A stretch of 64,000 nt of DNA from Mytilisepta virgata (taxonomy: Eukaryota; Mollusca; Bivalvia; Mytilida; Mytilidae). The stretch lies in NCBI GenBank assembly GCA_028015205.1, contig CM051514.1, positions 33,992,150 to 34,056,149 of the forward strand, read 5' to 3'. Below are positions 33,623 through 43,870 of this stretch, one piece after another. The notes below the pieces were generated by a model. It was not told the DNA's origin and did no database searches. It saw nothing but the letters and a program-made list of their open reading frames with translations. The stretch's first letter is position 1; each line of letters opens with the position of its first letter. The translations under genes were made by a program, and so were the position numbers.

Positions 33623-33649
33623 ATGAAAATGGGCTCATGGACAAATGTT
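33623..33649 (+). CDS. Nested small secreted-peptide gene, exon 1 (candidate)
   Basis: ATG then MKMGSWTNV and a consensus donor (GTT|GTAAGT), phase 0. Joined to 36730-36794 it makes a good signal peptide (basic start, then LLILFIVVIMV). A rival first exon at 33746-33796 (MCSMFLFCALVLWFRLK, donor AAG|GTAAGT, also phase 0) would give an over-long hydrophobic stretch and is less likely. Confidence 0.35.
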
Positions 33650-34861
33650 GTAAGTATGCAGACATTTTCATTCAAAGAACTATTGGAATTTAAATATTAT
33701 TTTTTAATCAAAGAAATTATGTAGTTAACGACGAATTATATCCAAATGTGTTCTATGTTTCTGTTTTGTGCTCTGGTATTATGGTTTCGTCTGAAGGTAA
33801 GTAGATTGATTATTGGTATGTCATCGTGGTCCATACATGTTATACGTTTTATTAATTAAGGTTTTTCCCACAGTAGGAAAGTCCATATTGCATTTATTCT
33901 GATCATTATTCTCTCTTCTACCACACTGCAATGCCAAATGCCGAAAAAAGTAGAAGACATATAAGTATGGTTAGACCTACGCTTCTGAGGTTCTGCTGAG
34001 GGTTCCATAGTACCTTGTAAAAGAAACCCCCTTATAACTTATGATCTTACAAAAGTATACATGTGTCTGGTTTCCTAAGAAACCGTAAGAGATATCAAAT
34101 GAAACCTTTTGCGACGTCTTTGGTTCATCTGTGCGTACAATCGCTAAAAAAGGATCTGACGACATCTTATTTAACATAACATTCACTTTTGATTTTTCGT
34201 GCCGATAGTAAGTCAGAGTTGACATATATGCATGAAACTTTATAGTAAAGGTCTTTCTTTAAATAGTGCGCTCCACTCTGGAATTTGAGCTTGCAGTGGA
34301 CAGAGTGTCACGTGCTATGAGTGTCATCGTTAATTAGACGTTGCTTGGTTTGAATATTTAAGTTCAAATGAAATCATAAGTATTCATGAGAAGCTAGTAT
34401 TTTAAAGTCTTCAGGCCATTGAAAGATCATCTTAGCATGGAATATGTGGTAGTTTTGTTGTTTTTTCAATCAATAATTAAACAAGGCAGTTTACTGGACT
34501 TATTTGTGCGGAAAACCAAAACTGTTTACATTTCCGTAGCATCTGAGTTTATCTTCAGTTTTTTGTGTGTTTTAAATTACTGTATAACTCTTTGTCCATA
34601 TTTTCCTTCGCCTTATATTTTTCCCTTTACCACTTTTTAATCTTTGTCTCCAAGTTTGTAATTGTTTAATGGCGTTTCGGAATTTCCTTAAAATTAAAAA
34701 ATGGCATTTCGGAATTATCTCAAAATTTAATTTTTTAGCCCGTTTACATGGTATACTGCATATAAAATTTAGTGGACATGTACATTCCATGGAAATAATT
34801 AAATGATAAAAAAGTTTATCCTTTGTTAATAATTGTAGCATATAATTTGGTTTTTGTTGGA

Positions 34862-36600
34862 ATTAAGGTCAAGAAATACCAAAGGGATATGCGAAGGAGG
34901 GGAACATCGAAACATCTGACAAACTCCGGAGAACAACTAAGACAAGACCAAAACAATAAATGCACGACAGTTAAAAACTAAAAACATATGAACAATATCG
35001 ACCCCACCAGTAAACCGGGGCGGGGAGGGGGGAGGGTAGACTCAGGTGCTCCGGAAGAGTCAACAGTCTCTGCTTCCTGCCCATGTCAAATACCGTATGT
35101 GGAAGGGACAACATCAATGGAACAGGTCCATTTTCATTTGGGAAACGTATTTTATACCTGTCAACCAAGTCATGATGGCGTCCGTAAAACTTTAAGAAGT
35201 TTGACTCCAACTTAGGAGCAACATACCCTTGTCTGAACAACTTTTCTGTCAGAAGCCGGGCTCTGCCCAGGAGGTCAATGTATATATCAGAACCTCTAGA
35301 ATTACGTATGAGTTGTGATGACTTCGACTTTAATAAGGTTGACTTTGACTTTCCTATTGTTAACTTTCCCTTCTTGAGTAGCAACATACCAGCATCGCCT
35401 GCATATGTCGTCTACGTTTCTCAGCTTATCCGATATCGGATGCGTGAGTTACCATGACTTGTGACAAAGAGGATTACTGCTGTCACAAAAGCTTCTTAAC
35501 CAGGGTTTTATCAGGGATAAGTTGATGTGATCACTTAGGAAATTTGACGGTCATCATCACGAATTGATTGACCGTTACAGTGTTCCAATATCTAAGATGA
35601 TGTTGGACCTGTTTCCACTGTCGTTACATTTCATGTACCTCCACCGATTTGTGACTACCACCGGATTGACTTTGTTGAACTTCACGACGGGTGCCGTATA
35701 CGGAGCAGGAACTACTTACCCTTCCGGAGCACCTGAGTTCCCTCCTGGTTTTATAGGAGTTCGTGTTGTTCAGGGTTTATTTGTTTTGCTTGTGGTTGTT
35801 CATTTGTCTTCCCGGGTTTTGTCTGTCTAATGGATTGCGTTTTTTGGATTGCTCCTTAGGTATATATGTCCTCAATGTGAAATATATACTCCCTGCGCCC
35901 GCGCTTCTGGAATGTTGTCTGAATATGGGAAGTTGACGATTGGAAAGTCAAAGTCATCCCGTTCGTCATAAAGTTTTGTATTCAGCATTCCTCTGATATC
36001 AATTTTGAGGTGAAGGTCAAGATAAGATGTCTGTTGTATTCTTAATTTCGAGCACACTGGGATAGATGATATGTAAGAAATTCCCAAAACGTGAATTGTT
36101 GGGTGATAAAACATCATCTATGTAGCGGAAGCTGAAATTAAAGGTACAGCTAACTTCTTCTGTTTTTTCTGAAGAAGCCCGTCAAGGAAGTCTGCCTCAT
36201 ATGAGTAAAGAAACAAGTCGGCCAGGAGTGGCGCACAATTAGTGCCAATAGGAATGACAATAGTGTGTTGGAAAACATGTCCACCAAATTGAACAAACAT
36301 GTTGTCGATTAAAAATTCAATCATCCGGACAATTTCGTCCTCTGTATATTTTCTATTAGATTTGATTGGTTTTTAACAAAGTATGATTTATCTCTACCAA
36401 TGACAAGGTATGTGTATCTGCTGTTACCATTTTTATTTTGAAATTCATCGATGGATTAGATCTCCTTCAGTTGTAAATGAGGAATGGTGGTATAGAGGGT
36501 AGAGAAATCAAATGCTGTTACAGACTGAAATGAATCGAGATCGTAAAATATCCTTTAGAAACGAAAGCTCAATATTGTTTCGGAGATATGTTCTTACATA
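34862..36600 (-). mobile_element. Penelope-like element, minus strand, interrupted
   Basis: Reading the minus strand from about 36600 down: FDFSTLYTTIPHLQLKE, then MFVQFGGHVFQHTIVIPIGT and NCAPLLADLFLYSYEADF, a frameshift over the FRYIDD region, YLDLHLKIDIRGM, KLYDERDDFDFPIVNFP, then (below the insertion) LLGRARLLTEKLFRQGYV and FYGRHHDLVDRYK. The 3' UTR mirrors that of 23024-23885 (CTCAGGTGCTCCGGAAGAG at about 35040). Frameshifts and the nested insertion make it inactive. It lies between exons 1 and 2 of the nested peptide candidate. Confidence 0.8.
35319..35875 (+). mobile_element. 5'-truncated Penelope-like copy inserted into the minus-strand element
   Basis: The plus strand carries RT C-terminal sequence (VDFDFPIVNFPFLSSNIPA, AYVVYVSQLIRYRM), then LIDRYSVPISKMMLDLF, UTR CTTCCGGAGCACCTGAGTTC, and a 3' end CTCCTTAGGTATATATGTCC. 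It is flanked on both sides by TGTGA (35314-35318 and 35876-35880), after which the minus-strand element resumes without loss. That is a clean target-site duplication. Confidence 0.85.
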
Positions 36601-36729
36601 TTTTAGAAACTCAAGTTCAAAGTAAATATATATTGCCAACATCCCTTTAATTTCTGATAAAACATCCAATTAATTCATTACAGACATATATTTGTAACAT
36701 CAAATGAAAAATGATACATTCTGTTGCAG

Positions 36730-36794
36730 ATAGCGAAATTACTTATTTTATTCATCGTGGTGATAATGGTATACCAGAAGTATGTTTCATGCGG
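36730..36794 (+). CDS. Nested small secreted-peptide gene, exon 2 (candidate)
   Basis: 65 bases, acceptor CATTCTGTTGCAG, donor CGG|GTAAGT, phase 0 in and 2 out. Reads IAKLLILFIVVIMVYQKYVS then C-G: a hydrophobic signal core followed by the first mature Cys. In another frame it reads EITYFIHRGDNGIPEVCFMR, which would follow module 1 in phase but leads to no further exon in frame. Confidence 0.4.
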
Positions 36795-37559
36795 GTAAGT
36801 AATACAAAATCTAAACAAGATGCATTTATTGGGAGAGGAATTGACGAAAAGAAAGAAGAAAAGAATGATAACACAAAAAAGACACCCAAAACATTTATCA
36901 TTTACAGATAGTTATTATTTTTGTATAAACCCTTAGTAAGAATTGGGTTCAACTAATTATTTAAATACATTTGTACTTAACCATTAGACACGATATGAAC
37001 ACAATCAAAGTCCTTAAAGACATGTGTTCAGCGATTTATGTGCATGAGCGTCATTTGGATTGATAACCATAATAAAAAGTACGTTTCAGATATTGTGTCT
37101 ATAACATTTGAAGACCAAGGCGGATAATACACTTTTTTATATGATGGTTGTTTTTGATACTTTTATTATATAGGTCTGAATACTCGGACAGCCAGTGTAA
37201 CAATTACTATTAAAACCAATTGTGCCCTGACACATTATTTTGCATTAGTACGCGTACATGTACTGTAGTAGAGCACTGTCGAAATTGAGAAAATCGAAAA
37301 ACTTATCCAAATGTTATAGTTGGCAAAAGCCATCAAATCACATATTTACGAAAAAGCATACTGTCTATGTACATGTCGAAAAAAACCATTTGTATCATGT
37401 ACAGTACTTTAAAAGCTCAAAAGTATTTATTCATACTGTATTAAAAAGAGATACAACTTAATCTATTAATACCCCTTTACTTGACCAGGTTGGGGACGAA
37501 AAACAACTGCCCGTGTTAAGGAAGAGCACCATCCTTTGCCCTTGAAATATTTGTCTGAT
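36795..37559. other. Intergenic/intron sequence; nothing supported
   Basis: A/T-rich; only short frames. Confidence 0.4.
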
Positions 37560-37720
37560 TAATATTTGTTTTAATTGTTTCGGTCTATGATGGTTCCGCT
37601 TATTAATTCATCATTATATCTTTAACCGGATTGTTGTGCTTGTTGTTGTTCATTTGTCTTCCCGTGTTTTGTCTTTAATGGATTACGTTTTTTTATTGCT
37701 CCTTAGGTATATTTGTGCTC
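37560..37720 (+). mobile_element. Penelope-like element, 3'-end fragment
   Basis: TTGTTCATTTGTCTTCCCGT, then GGATTACGTTTTTTTATTGC and TCCTTAGGTATATTTGTGCT match the 3' end of the insertion at 35319-35875. It is followed by a partial copy of the GTCGACGAAAT-type dispersed repeat (37735-37805). Confidence 0.6.
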
Positions 37721-38283
37721 TTCCAACATTTTGATCTCGAGCACTGCTGACGAGTTGTCCGTCAACGAAATGGCCATACAGTGCATCAAATTCGGTATTT
37801 TGTGATACATTTTATTGACAATCCTTTAGATATTTAAAAAAAGTAGGCTAAAATGCCTGCTTACACCGGAGGACCGGCGTACATGTACATGCAGATGTGT
37901 TAATAGGGTGTCGAAATACGATCCCTATAATTTTCATTCCGAATGGGAATAGAACCAGGAACCTTTGGGTACGTACAAAATGTCTTTTACCTAAAGCTAA
38001 ACGCCTCCGTGGTCTCGTTATAACCATTTAACCAGTTAATATTTTTATGTTTTGCACAGTATTTCCCGGAAACAAGTGTTAAAGTTTAATCTTTAATTGG
38101 TAAGACACATACCTGGTGTATTCATATATTTATAAAATACATATGCATTCAATTTCAAAATAAAATTTTTGTTTAAAAAAGAAATAAACTGTTTTTAAAA
38201 AGATATTAAAATGATACACCTTAAACTCTGATTCTAGATGCATTTGAGATTATATGCATGTGGACCCTTTTTTGTTATTTTAG

Positions 38284-38365
38284 ATATTGTTCATACTACA
38301 CTACCACTTCGTATACCTATGACTGTGGTTGGTGGGGTTGGCGCAGCTGTAGAAACTATAAGTAA
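38284..38365 (+). CDS. Nested small secreted-peptide gene, exon 3 (candidate): C..CGWWGW..C motif
   Basis: After TTGTTATTTTAG, phase 2 in: YCSYYTTTSYTYDCGWWGWR then SCRNYK and a TAA at 38363-38365. The C...CGWWGW.SC signature occurs, to my memory, near the N-terminus of mollusc secreted proteins. With exons 1-2 the frame is complete: 174 coding bases, 57 residues, about 30 of signal peptide and a mature part with four Cys. An alternative donor (AA|GTAAAT at 38362) would make it an internal exon leaving in phase 2, which does not fit module 2 (phase 1). Possible AATAAA at about 38698. Confidence 0.4.
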
Positions 38366-40000
38366 ATATAGATTATTGGTTTATTTGTAAACGTAATTAT
38401 GATACCTAAAAGATTGAGGCAAATGTATAGTAATCAATTATCGTGTCTTTCGAATCAATGAATAGTAGTCCGAACACCACAATATTTTGTATAATAGTGC
38501 GAAAATATCCGACAAGAAGCCTTGAGAATCTGAGGTAGTTTTACAGTGAAAATGATTTTGTTTGTCATTATTGGACTCTCCTTCTTTTTGTATTTATAAA
38601 CACTGATTTTAATTTACATTTTACTCTCGATATATACTCTTATATCTCAAGTATATATGTGTATACAATGTAATTTGTTGCCCCTAAAAAGCCCACTAAT
38701 AAATTACCTACTGCAAATTTCTGTATTGACAGGGTATGTTTCAAACATTCGCAAAAACATTAACGGGGATTGACTGTACTTCATGAGTGGTTCAAATGAC
38801 GGTGGCTCCTCTGCTTTATTAAAAGTTTTATAGAAGTAGAATTACAAGAGGATTAGACTTTAGAAAAAAAACAGTTTTAGGTAGATCAGTTATAATATTT
38901 TTAGCAGATATATTTTCCTATTTTTTCAAGCCAGGATGTTGGATGGATATACTTTGAAATTTCAATTTAAAAAACATATGTCACCGTTCTTGATATTGAG
39001 ATAATAGAGAAAGTTGGTAAATTTTATATAGATTATATAGGGAAAATCCAAATATCACGTAGGTTACAATAACTGGTAGATAGAATTTTTTTTATAAAAT
39101 TGTGACAATAACACTTGTCTGACAGGCTTTCATATTCCTAAAAGAAAAATTGCTGTCACGGTTCATTTTTTCTTGCTATATCCCAAAAAATAAAATTTTC
39201 TTTATATTTCATTAGAAAAGTTTCCGCCAATTATCTCCACGGAAAAGGGTTCTTTTTTAGAGTAAAATTTTGTAATTTTTTTTATCTATGCATTTTTGAC
39301 ATTTTTCTATTTAAATAAACTTATATAAATTCTATATTATATCAAATACTAGTTGCTCGTTCAATATATATATTTACATACAAATAACAAGATGCCCAAA
39401 AAAGATGCTCAGTGTATAAGGCATGATCTACCTTAAAAATGATTTCTGCTGCAACAAATATTACTAATGCTGACAGTCTAAAATTTAAATATTTTATAGC
39501 CTTTGTGATATTTTTTTCAAAAGAATGATATACATTAACTTTCAGTAAACAACAAAAACAGAAGTATTGGCTCCATGCCCTAAATTATCTTATCTAGGTT
39601 AACAATAAAATGTATAACAGGAAAAATCAACCATCCAGCAGACGCCATCCAACAGACACCATCCAACAGACGTAACCTCGGACAAAAATACTAATAGAAT
39701 ACAAACACCACACAGTCAGGATTGTCTGACTTGGTACCGACGTCGAGTATGTTTCACCATATCAAATTTATATCTATAAAAATAACATAAACATGAATGA
39801 TGGGTCTATAATGAAAAGCAGGAAATTATTCAGAGCCTTCTTTAGCTACTTAACACTTTACTAAAAAGTTCGTTTATAAACGCCAAAATGACCAAAAGTT
39901 GTAAAACCAAAAGCATCTAAGGATAAAGCAATGCTCGAGGGAGATAATCCTTAAGTTTCACAAATTTTAAATTTTTGTAAGAGTAAATCTTAAGTATCAA
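38366..40000. other. AT-rich stretch; small repeats only
   Basis: No exon supported. A short triple repeat CATCCAACAGACGCC-like is at about 39640-39672. The first dispersed-repeat copy on the minus strand begins just after. Confidence 0.4.
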
Positions 40001-40009
40001 TTTCAGGCC

Positions 40010-40300
40010 AGCATCGAAATACTAGCAACTTAGCTTGGGTTACCCTCGGCGACTTGAAGTCCACCAGCAGGGGTATCGATTCAGTGCTAAAAATACATTC
40101 CTTGATACCAATTCTGATGCACAATGTGCGCAGATTTCGTCGATTTACGACTCATCAGTTGTGCTTAAGGACTTAAATGTTGAAAACCAAAGAATAATCC
40201 AAAAATTTGGACGTATAGAAAAACGACGGAATGACCAAGAGGGATAAAGCAGAAACCATCTAAGGACACAGCTACTCTTAGTTTTCACTAATTTTACATT
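40010..40300 (-). repeat. Dispersed repeat, minus strand
   Basis: Contains GATTTCGTCGATTTACGACT, CATCAGTTGTGCTTAAGGAC and GTTGAAAACCAAAGAATAAT, the reverse complement of the 1774-2293 family, with the flanking TATCAATTTC...TCGAAATACTAG phrase seen twice (about 39997 and 40360). Confidence 0.7.
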
Positions 40301-40589
40301 TTCGTAACGTTAAATATTATATCAAATTTATTTCGGTATTTTGTGATACATTTTATTAAGTATCAATTTCGGGCTAGCATCGAAATACTAGAATATAACA
40401 TAAGGTTCATATACTTGAGAGTAGTCTGAATTTGTAATCATTGGTTTAAAATTATCTGCGTTTCTCTTATACTTCCCAGTTTTACTACATTATGTAATTG
40501 CTTACCAGTTCGAAGGTACGTGCTGTTTTTCTAAATTAATTTTTAGCTCTTCATTTCGTATTCTAAAACAAGATTGTAGAGTGTCTAAA

Positions 40590-40790
40590 ATGATACGTAA
40601 AAATAGAGCAGTCAGGAAGAAGAGAAGCTCTGGTCAAGAACAATTCTGGTCAAAAGTAGAACAGCTCTGGTCAAGAATTAGAGCAGTCCTGGTCCACAAC
40701 TGCTTTTTAGAACAACTCTGGTCAAGAATCAGAGCAGTCCTGGTCCACGACTGCTTTTTAGACCAGCTCAGGTCAGGAAATTACAACTTG
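40590..40790 (+). repeat. CTCTGGTCAAGAA minisatellite
   Basis: CAGCTCTGGTCAAGAATTAG, AGCAGTCCTGGTCCACAACT and GCTTTTTAGAACAACTCTGG repeat about twice with a 58-bp period, preceded by shorter TCTGGTCAAGAAC echoes. Confidence 0.7.
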
Positions 40791-40887
40791 GTCATCGGCT
40801 TTATTTCAGTGAGGTTTTTTATTTAAAGTGTTACAAGAAGATTTTCATTAACATACATACAGTGCATCAAATTTATTTCGGTATTTT

Positions 40888-41667
40888 ATGATACGTTTTA
40901 TTAAAAACTCAAAACATTTACTACAATATCTAAAATCAAAATCTTTGGCTACATGCAACAGTATAAAAACATTCGACTTATCTACACTCTATACCACAAT
41001 ACCACATTCTCAATTAAAATATCGAACTAGTTCATCAATGTTTATTTCAAGAAAAAATGGCACACGCAGGTATAAATTTCTAATTTTCGGTAAAGAAAAG
41101 GCTTATTTCGTTAGGAACCACTCTGATTCTGACAAAAAGTATTCTGAAGATGAAATTACAAACATGTTAGGTTTTCTCATAGGCAACATATTTGTTGAAT
41201 TTGGCGGTCGAAGTTCAAGGGCTTCTATGTGAAAACAAAAAGAAACTAGCCCAATCCTTCATTTCACTTTTCGTTATATAGTTGACGTGTTGTCATTAAA
41301 TAACGATAAATTCCAAGACTTTCTACATCTCATCTACCCCAGTGAAATTGAAATTAAGGATATTACAGATACATCAAATTCTGCTTTATATTTGGATTTG
41401 TTTGTCGAAATAGACAATGAGGGACATCTGAAGACAAACCTTTATGACAAACGTGATGACTTCAACTTTCCTATTGTTAACTTTCCGTTCTTGAGTAGCA
41501 ATATACCAGCATCGCCTGCATATTTATCAGCTTATCTGATATTCAAGGGCATGCGTGAGTTACCACGACTTTCGACACACAGGATTACTGCTCTTAACCA
41601 GAGTTTGATCAGGGATAAGTTGATGTTATCACTTAAGAATTTGTTTTCAATTCTAGAGCAGTTCTAA
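40888..41667 (+). mobile_element. Penelope-like element, internally deleted RT
   Basis: Frame 1 (40888-41232): KTFDLSTLYTTIPHSQLKYR, GKEKAYFVRNHSDSDKKYSE, MLGFLIGNIFVEFGGR. Frame 2 (41287-41667): DVLSLNNDKFQDFLHLIYPS, YLDLFVEIDNEGHLKTNLYD, NFPFLSSNIPASPAYL. The GTNCAPLLADLFLYSYEADF block is missing between them and the catalytic YIDD has become I-V-D (TATATAGTTGACGTG). Same subfamily as the insertion at 35319; no typical 3' UTR follows. Confidence 0.75.
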
Positions 41668-42170
41668 AGCATTCAGCACAATTTCTCCAAAAATAAGTTA
41701 ACTTGGAACAGTCAGTAGAACTTCTCTAAGTTATCTTGGTGAGAGGTTATGTCTGCACCTAACTGTATATGCAACAATGTTCTACACATTATCATATTAC
41801 GACACAATATTTACAATATGAAACTTAAATGTAATTCACTGCATTTATTCAATATGAAATATTTTATGTTGAAAATTTCAGAACAATATTATAGGTGCAC
41901 ATTAAAACAAAATAAAAGTTGAAGAATTTTTAAGAGTCTTTGCATTTTCATTGTTTACCATAGTCTGGATAATGGTATTTATATGTTTTCATATTTACAG
42001 GGTATTAAAAAATTAATAGCTGTTTGCAAATTTTTGCTGTCATGGGTAACATCATAAAAGACCAAAATTTGAAGGCTAATTTGTTGATTCTTCTTGCCTT
42101 TTACTGTATATATTACGGTTCACGTCTAAGTAGATATATAATTTAATTGTACTATTTTTACGCTTTACAG

Positions 42171-42344
42171 CATTATGTGCAGGTATACCAACACATTTAG
42201 GAGCGTGTGATCACATATCTTGGAATGATGCGATATACTATAGAAATGGTCACAGTCGGGATCGAGGTGGAGGAACGTGTCTCTCTCCTAATGTCTGTAA
42301 AAACTGCAAGGATGGATTCTATGAAAATGGTCAATACTGTACAA
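42171..42344 (+). CDS. Six-cysteine module, copy 2
   Basis: 174-base exon, TTACGCTTTACAG acceptor, GTAAGA donor, phase 1-1. Reads LCAGIPTHLGACDHISW, AIYYRNGHSRDRGGGTCLSP, then NVCKNCKDGFYENGQYCT. Length, phases and cysteine spacing equal copy 1 at 31939, so the two arose by exon duplication. Conserved between them: A/T-IYYR-x-G, GGG-x-C, SP-x-x-C-x-NC-x-DGFY-x-NG-x-YC. Confidence 0.85.
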
Positions 42345-42387
42345 GTAAGACAACTTTGTTTCAAGAATGAACCAGTTATGCTGGAGT

Positions 42388-42408
42388 ATATATATATATA
42401 TATATATG
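42388..42408. repeat. (TA)n microsatellite
   Basis: Short TA run about 45 bases after the donor of the preceding exon. Confidence 0.9.
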
Positions 42409-43290
42409 TATCTTTGAAACACTCTTATTATTTTTATGATTCAAATTGTGGTGTCTAATTTTACCAAAACAAATTCCTGAAATAAATAATCTATAAGTTT
42501 TGGAGAATTTTTGTTTTCATTTCTTATTTGTATACAACATTAATCAAATGCTTTGAGTGTTAGCTCTTGCAAATTTAAACGGAGTAATCCGAAAATAAAA
42601 TAGGGAGTATAGAAAACTATTTACATGCAAGAAAAGCTAACTCAAGCACTTCTAGAATTATTTGAATAACACAAAAAGCAAGTTATAACCAAAATAAATT
42701 GCTTGCATATAGCCTTTCTGTGAAAAGACTGAAATGGTTGTATGACCTTCAAAGACAACGAATAATTTTAAAGTTAGTAATTTTCATTTAATTTTTATTA
42801 CATTATTACAGTCTGTGGTTGTTTTTACTGAAGGAGTTACAGTGCTACACGTAAACAAATTCTTTTAAAAGCTGGAAATAAACAAACAAAAAATTCCTAG
42901 CAAATGGATAATAATTATTAGTATTACTATTATCATATTAAATGATAACAAAAAAATCCAAACATCCTTATGGTATCCAGACCTTAACATACCAGATGTT
43001 TATATCAAATGTTATGAAAGAAGGTCTCAGTAATTATTGAAAAACTTCGGAAAAACCTAAATACCTAACTTTTTTACAGACGTCGCATTCACGTTGTAAA
43101 ATACGTTTCAACAAAGAAAAAATGTATCCACTTACTTATTTAAACTTAGAAATACAAGTTAAAGTATTTGTATTATAATGTATAACTTATTATATTCTAC
43201 CGAACAGTTCCAAAATCACAACTTGATTATAAAAAATGTTTATTGTACTCTTATACATATGTAACAATAGAGCATGATTAATGTTAAAAA
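42409..43290. other. Intron; nothing supported
   Basis: AT-rich intron without motif. Confidence 0.4.
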
Positions 43291-43292
43291 AT

Positions 43293-43372
43293 TAACTATC
43301 GCACCAACCGGTGATCGAACCTGGAACATTTAATACAGTAGTCCACAGCTCTACTAACTGAGCTACATGAAA
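43293..43372 (-). repeat. tRNA-like sequence (SINE head or tRNA pseudogene), minus strand
   Basis: On the minus strand: TGTAGCTCAGTTAGTAGAGC (A-box region) and CCAGGTTCGATCACCGG (B box). No matching acceptor stem, so not a functional tRNA gene. The 172-bp tandem at 43380-43800 lies on its 5' side. Confidence 0.6.
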
Positions 43373-43379
43373 AAGTAGA

Positions 43380-43870
43380 ATCTAGAGCAATAACAACTTG
43401 ATCAAGGTATTGCCCGTATACTCCTTTCATATAAATTTGGTCGGAATCAGTTGAGAATTGTAGAATTGAGAGCGCTAACAAGAAGTTCATAGGGAAAATC
43501 TAAGTCAAGGGCAGTTACTCCTACAAAACTTATCCGATAGCACATGCCTCGAACTTGCTCAAGGTATTGCCATATACACCTTCCATATACATTCGGTTGA
43601 AATCCTTTGAGAAATGTAGAATTGAGAGCGCTAACAAGAAGTTCATAGGGAAAAACTAAGTCAAGGGCAGTAACTCCCACAAATATTAGCCGATAACGCT
43701 CATCTTCAAACTTGCTCAAGGAATTGCCCATATACACCTTCCATATAAATTTAATTGAAATCCGTTTAGTAATGTAGAATTGAGATCGTTAACATCAATT
43801 GTTGTCGGACAGATGGACAGACGGTAGGACGGACGGGACGGGCAGACGGACATAGTGAAAACTATAGGGT
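43380..43870 (-). repeat. 172-bp tandem duplication with CGTC-rich flank
   Basis: AGAGCGCTAACAAGAAGTTC, ATAGGGAAAATCTAAGTCAA and CTTGCTCAAGGTATTGCC recur about every 172 bp (two full units and part of a third). They are followed by a GACGGACGGGACGGGCAGAC run. On the minus strand this is the usual bivalve head with CCGTCCGT. Short antisense frames here are repeat-derived. Confidence 0.75.

Noticed and set aside
33746..33796. Second signal-peptide-like first exon (MCSMFLFCALVLWFRLK) with a perfect donor
   Set aside because: Joined to 36730 it gives a double hydrophobic stretch; 33623-33649 gives a better signal peptide. Could still be an alternative first exon.
38284..38362. Phase 1-1 reading of this exon (IVHTTLPLRIPMTVVGG), which would fit the main chain
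   Set aside because: The alternative frame contains the C..CGWWGW..C signature, which is far less likely by chance; the 1-1 reading has no cysteines, unlike its neighbours.
40486..40521. 36-base exon candidate with a strong pyrimidine tract (CTTATACTTCCCAG) and GTACGT donor
   Set aside because: Its phase is symmetric but it does not bridge 38284 (phase 2 out) to 42171 (phase 1 in), and the translated piece has no motif.
43447..43737. 96-residue antisense frame with two near-identical halves
   Set aside because: The halves follow the 172-bp tandem repeat; no coding signature.
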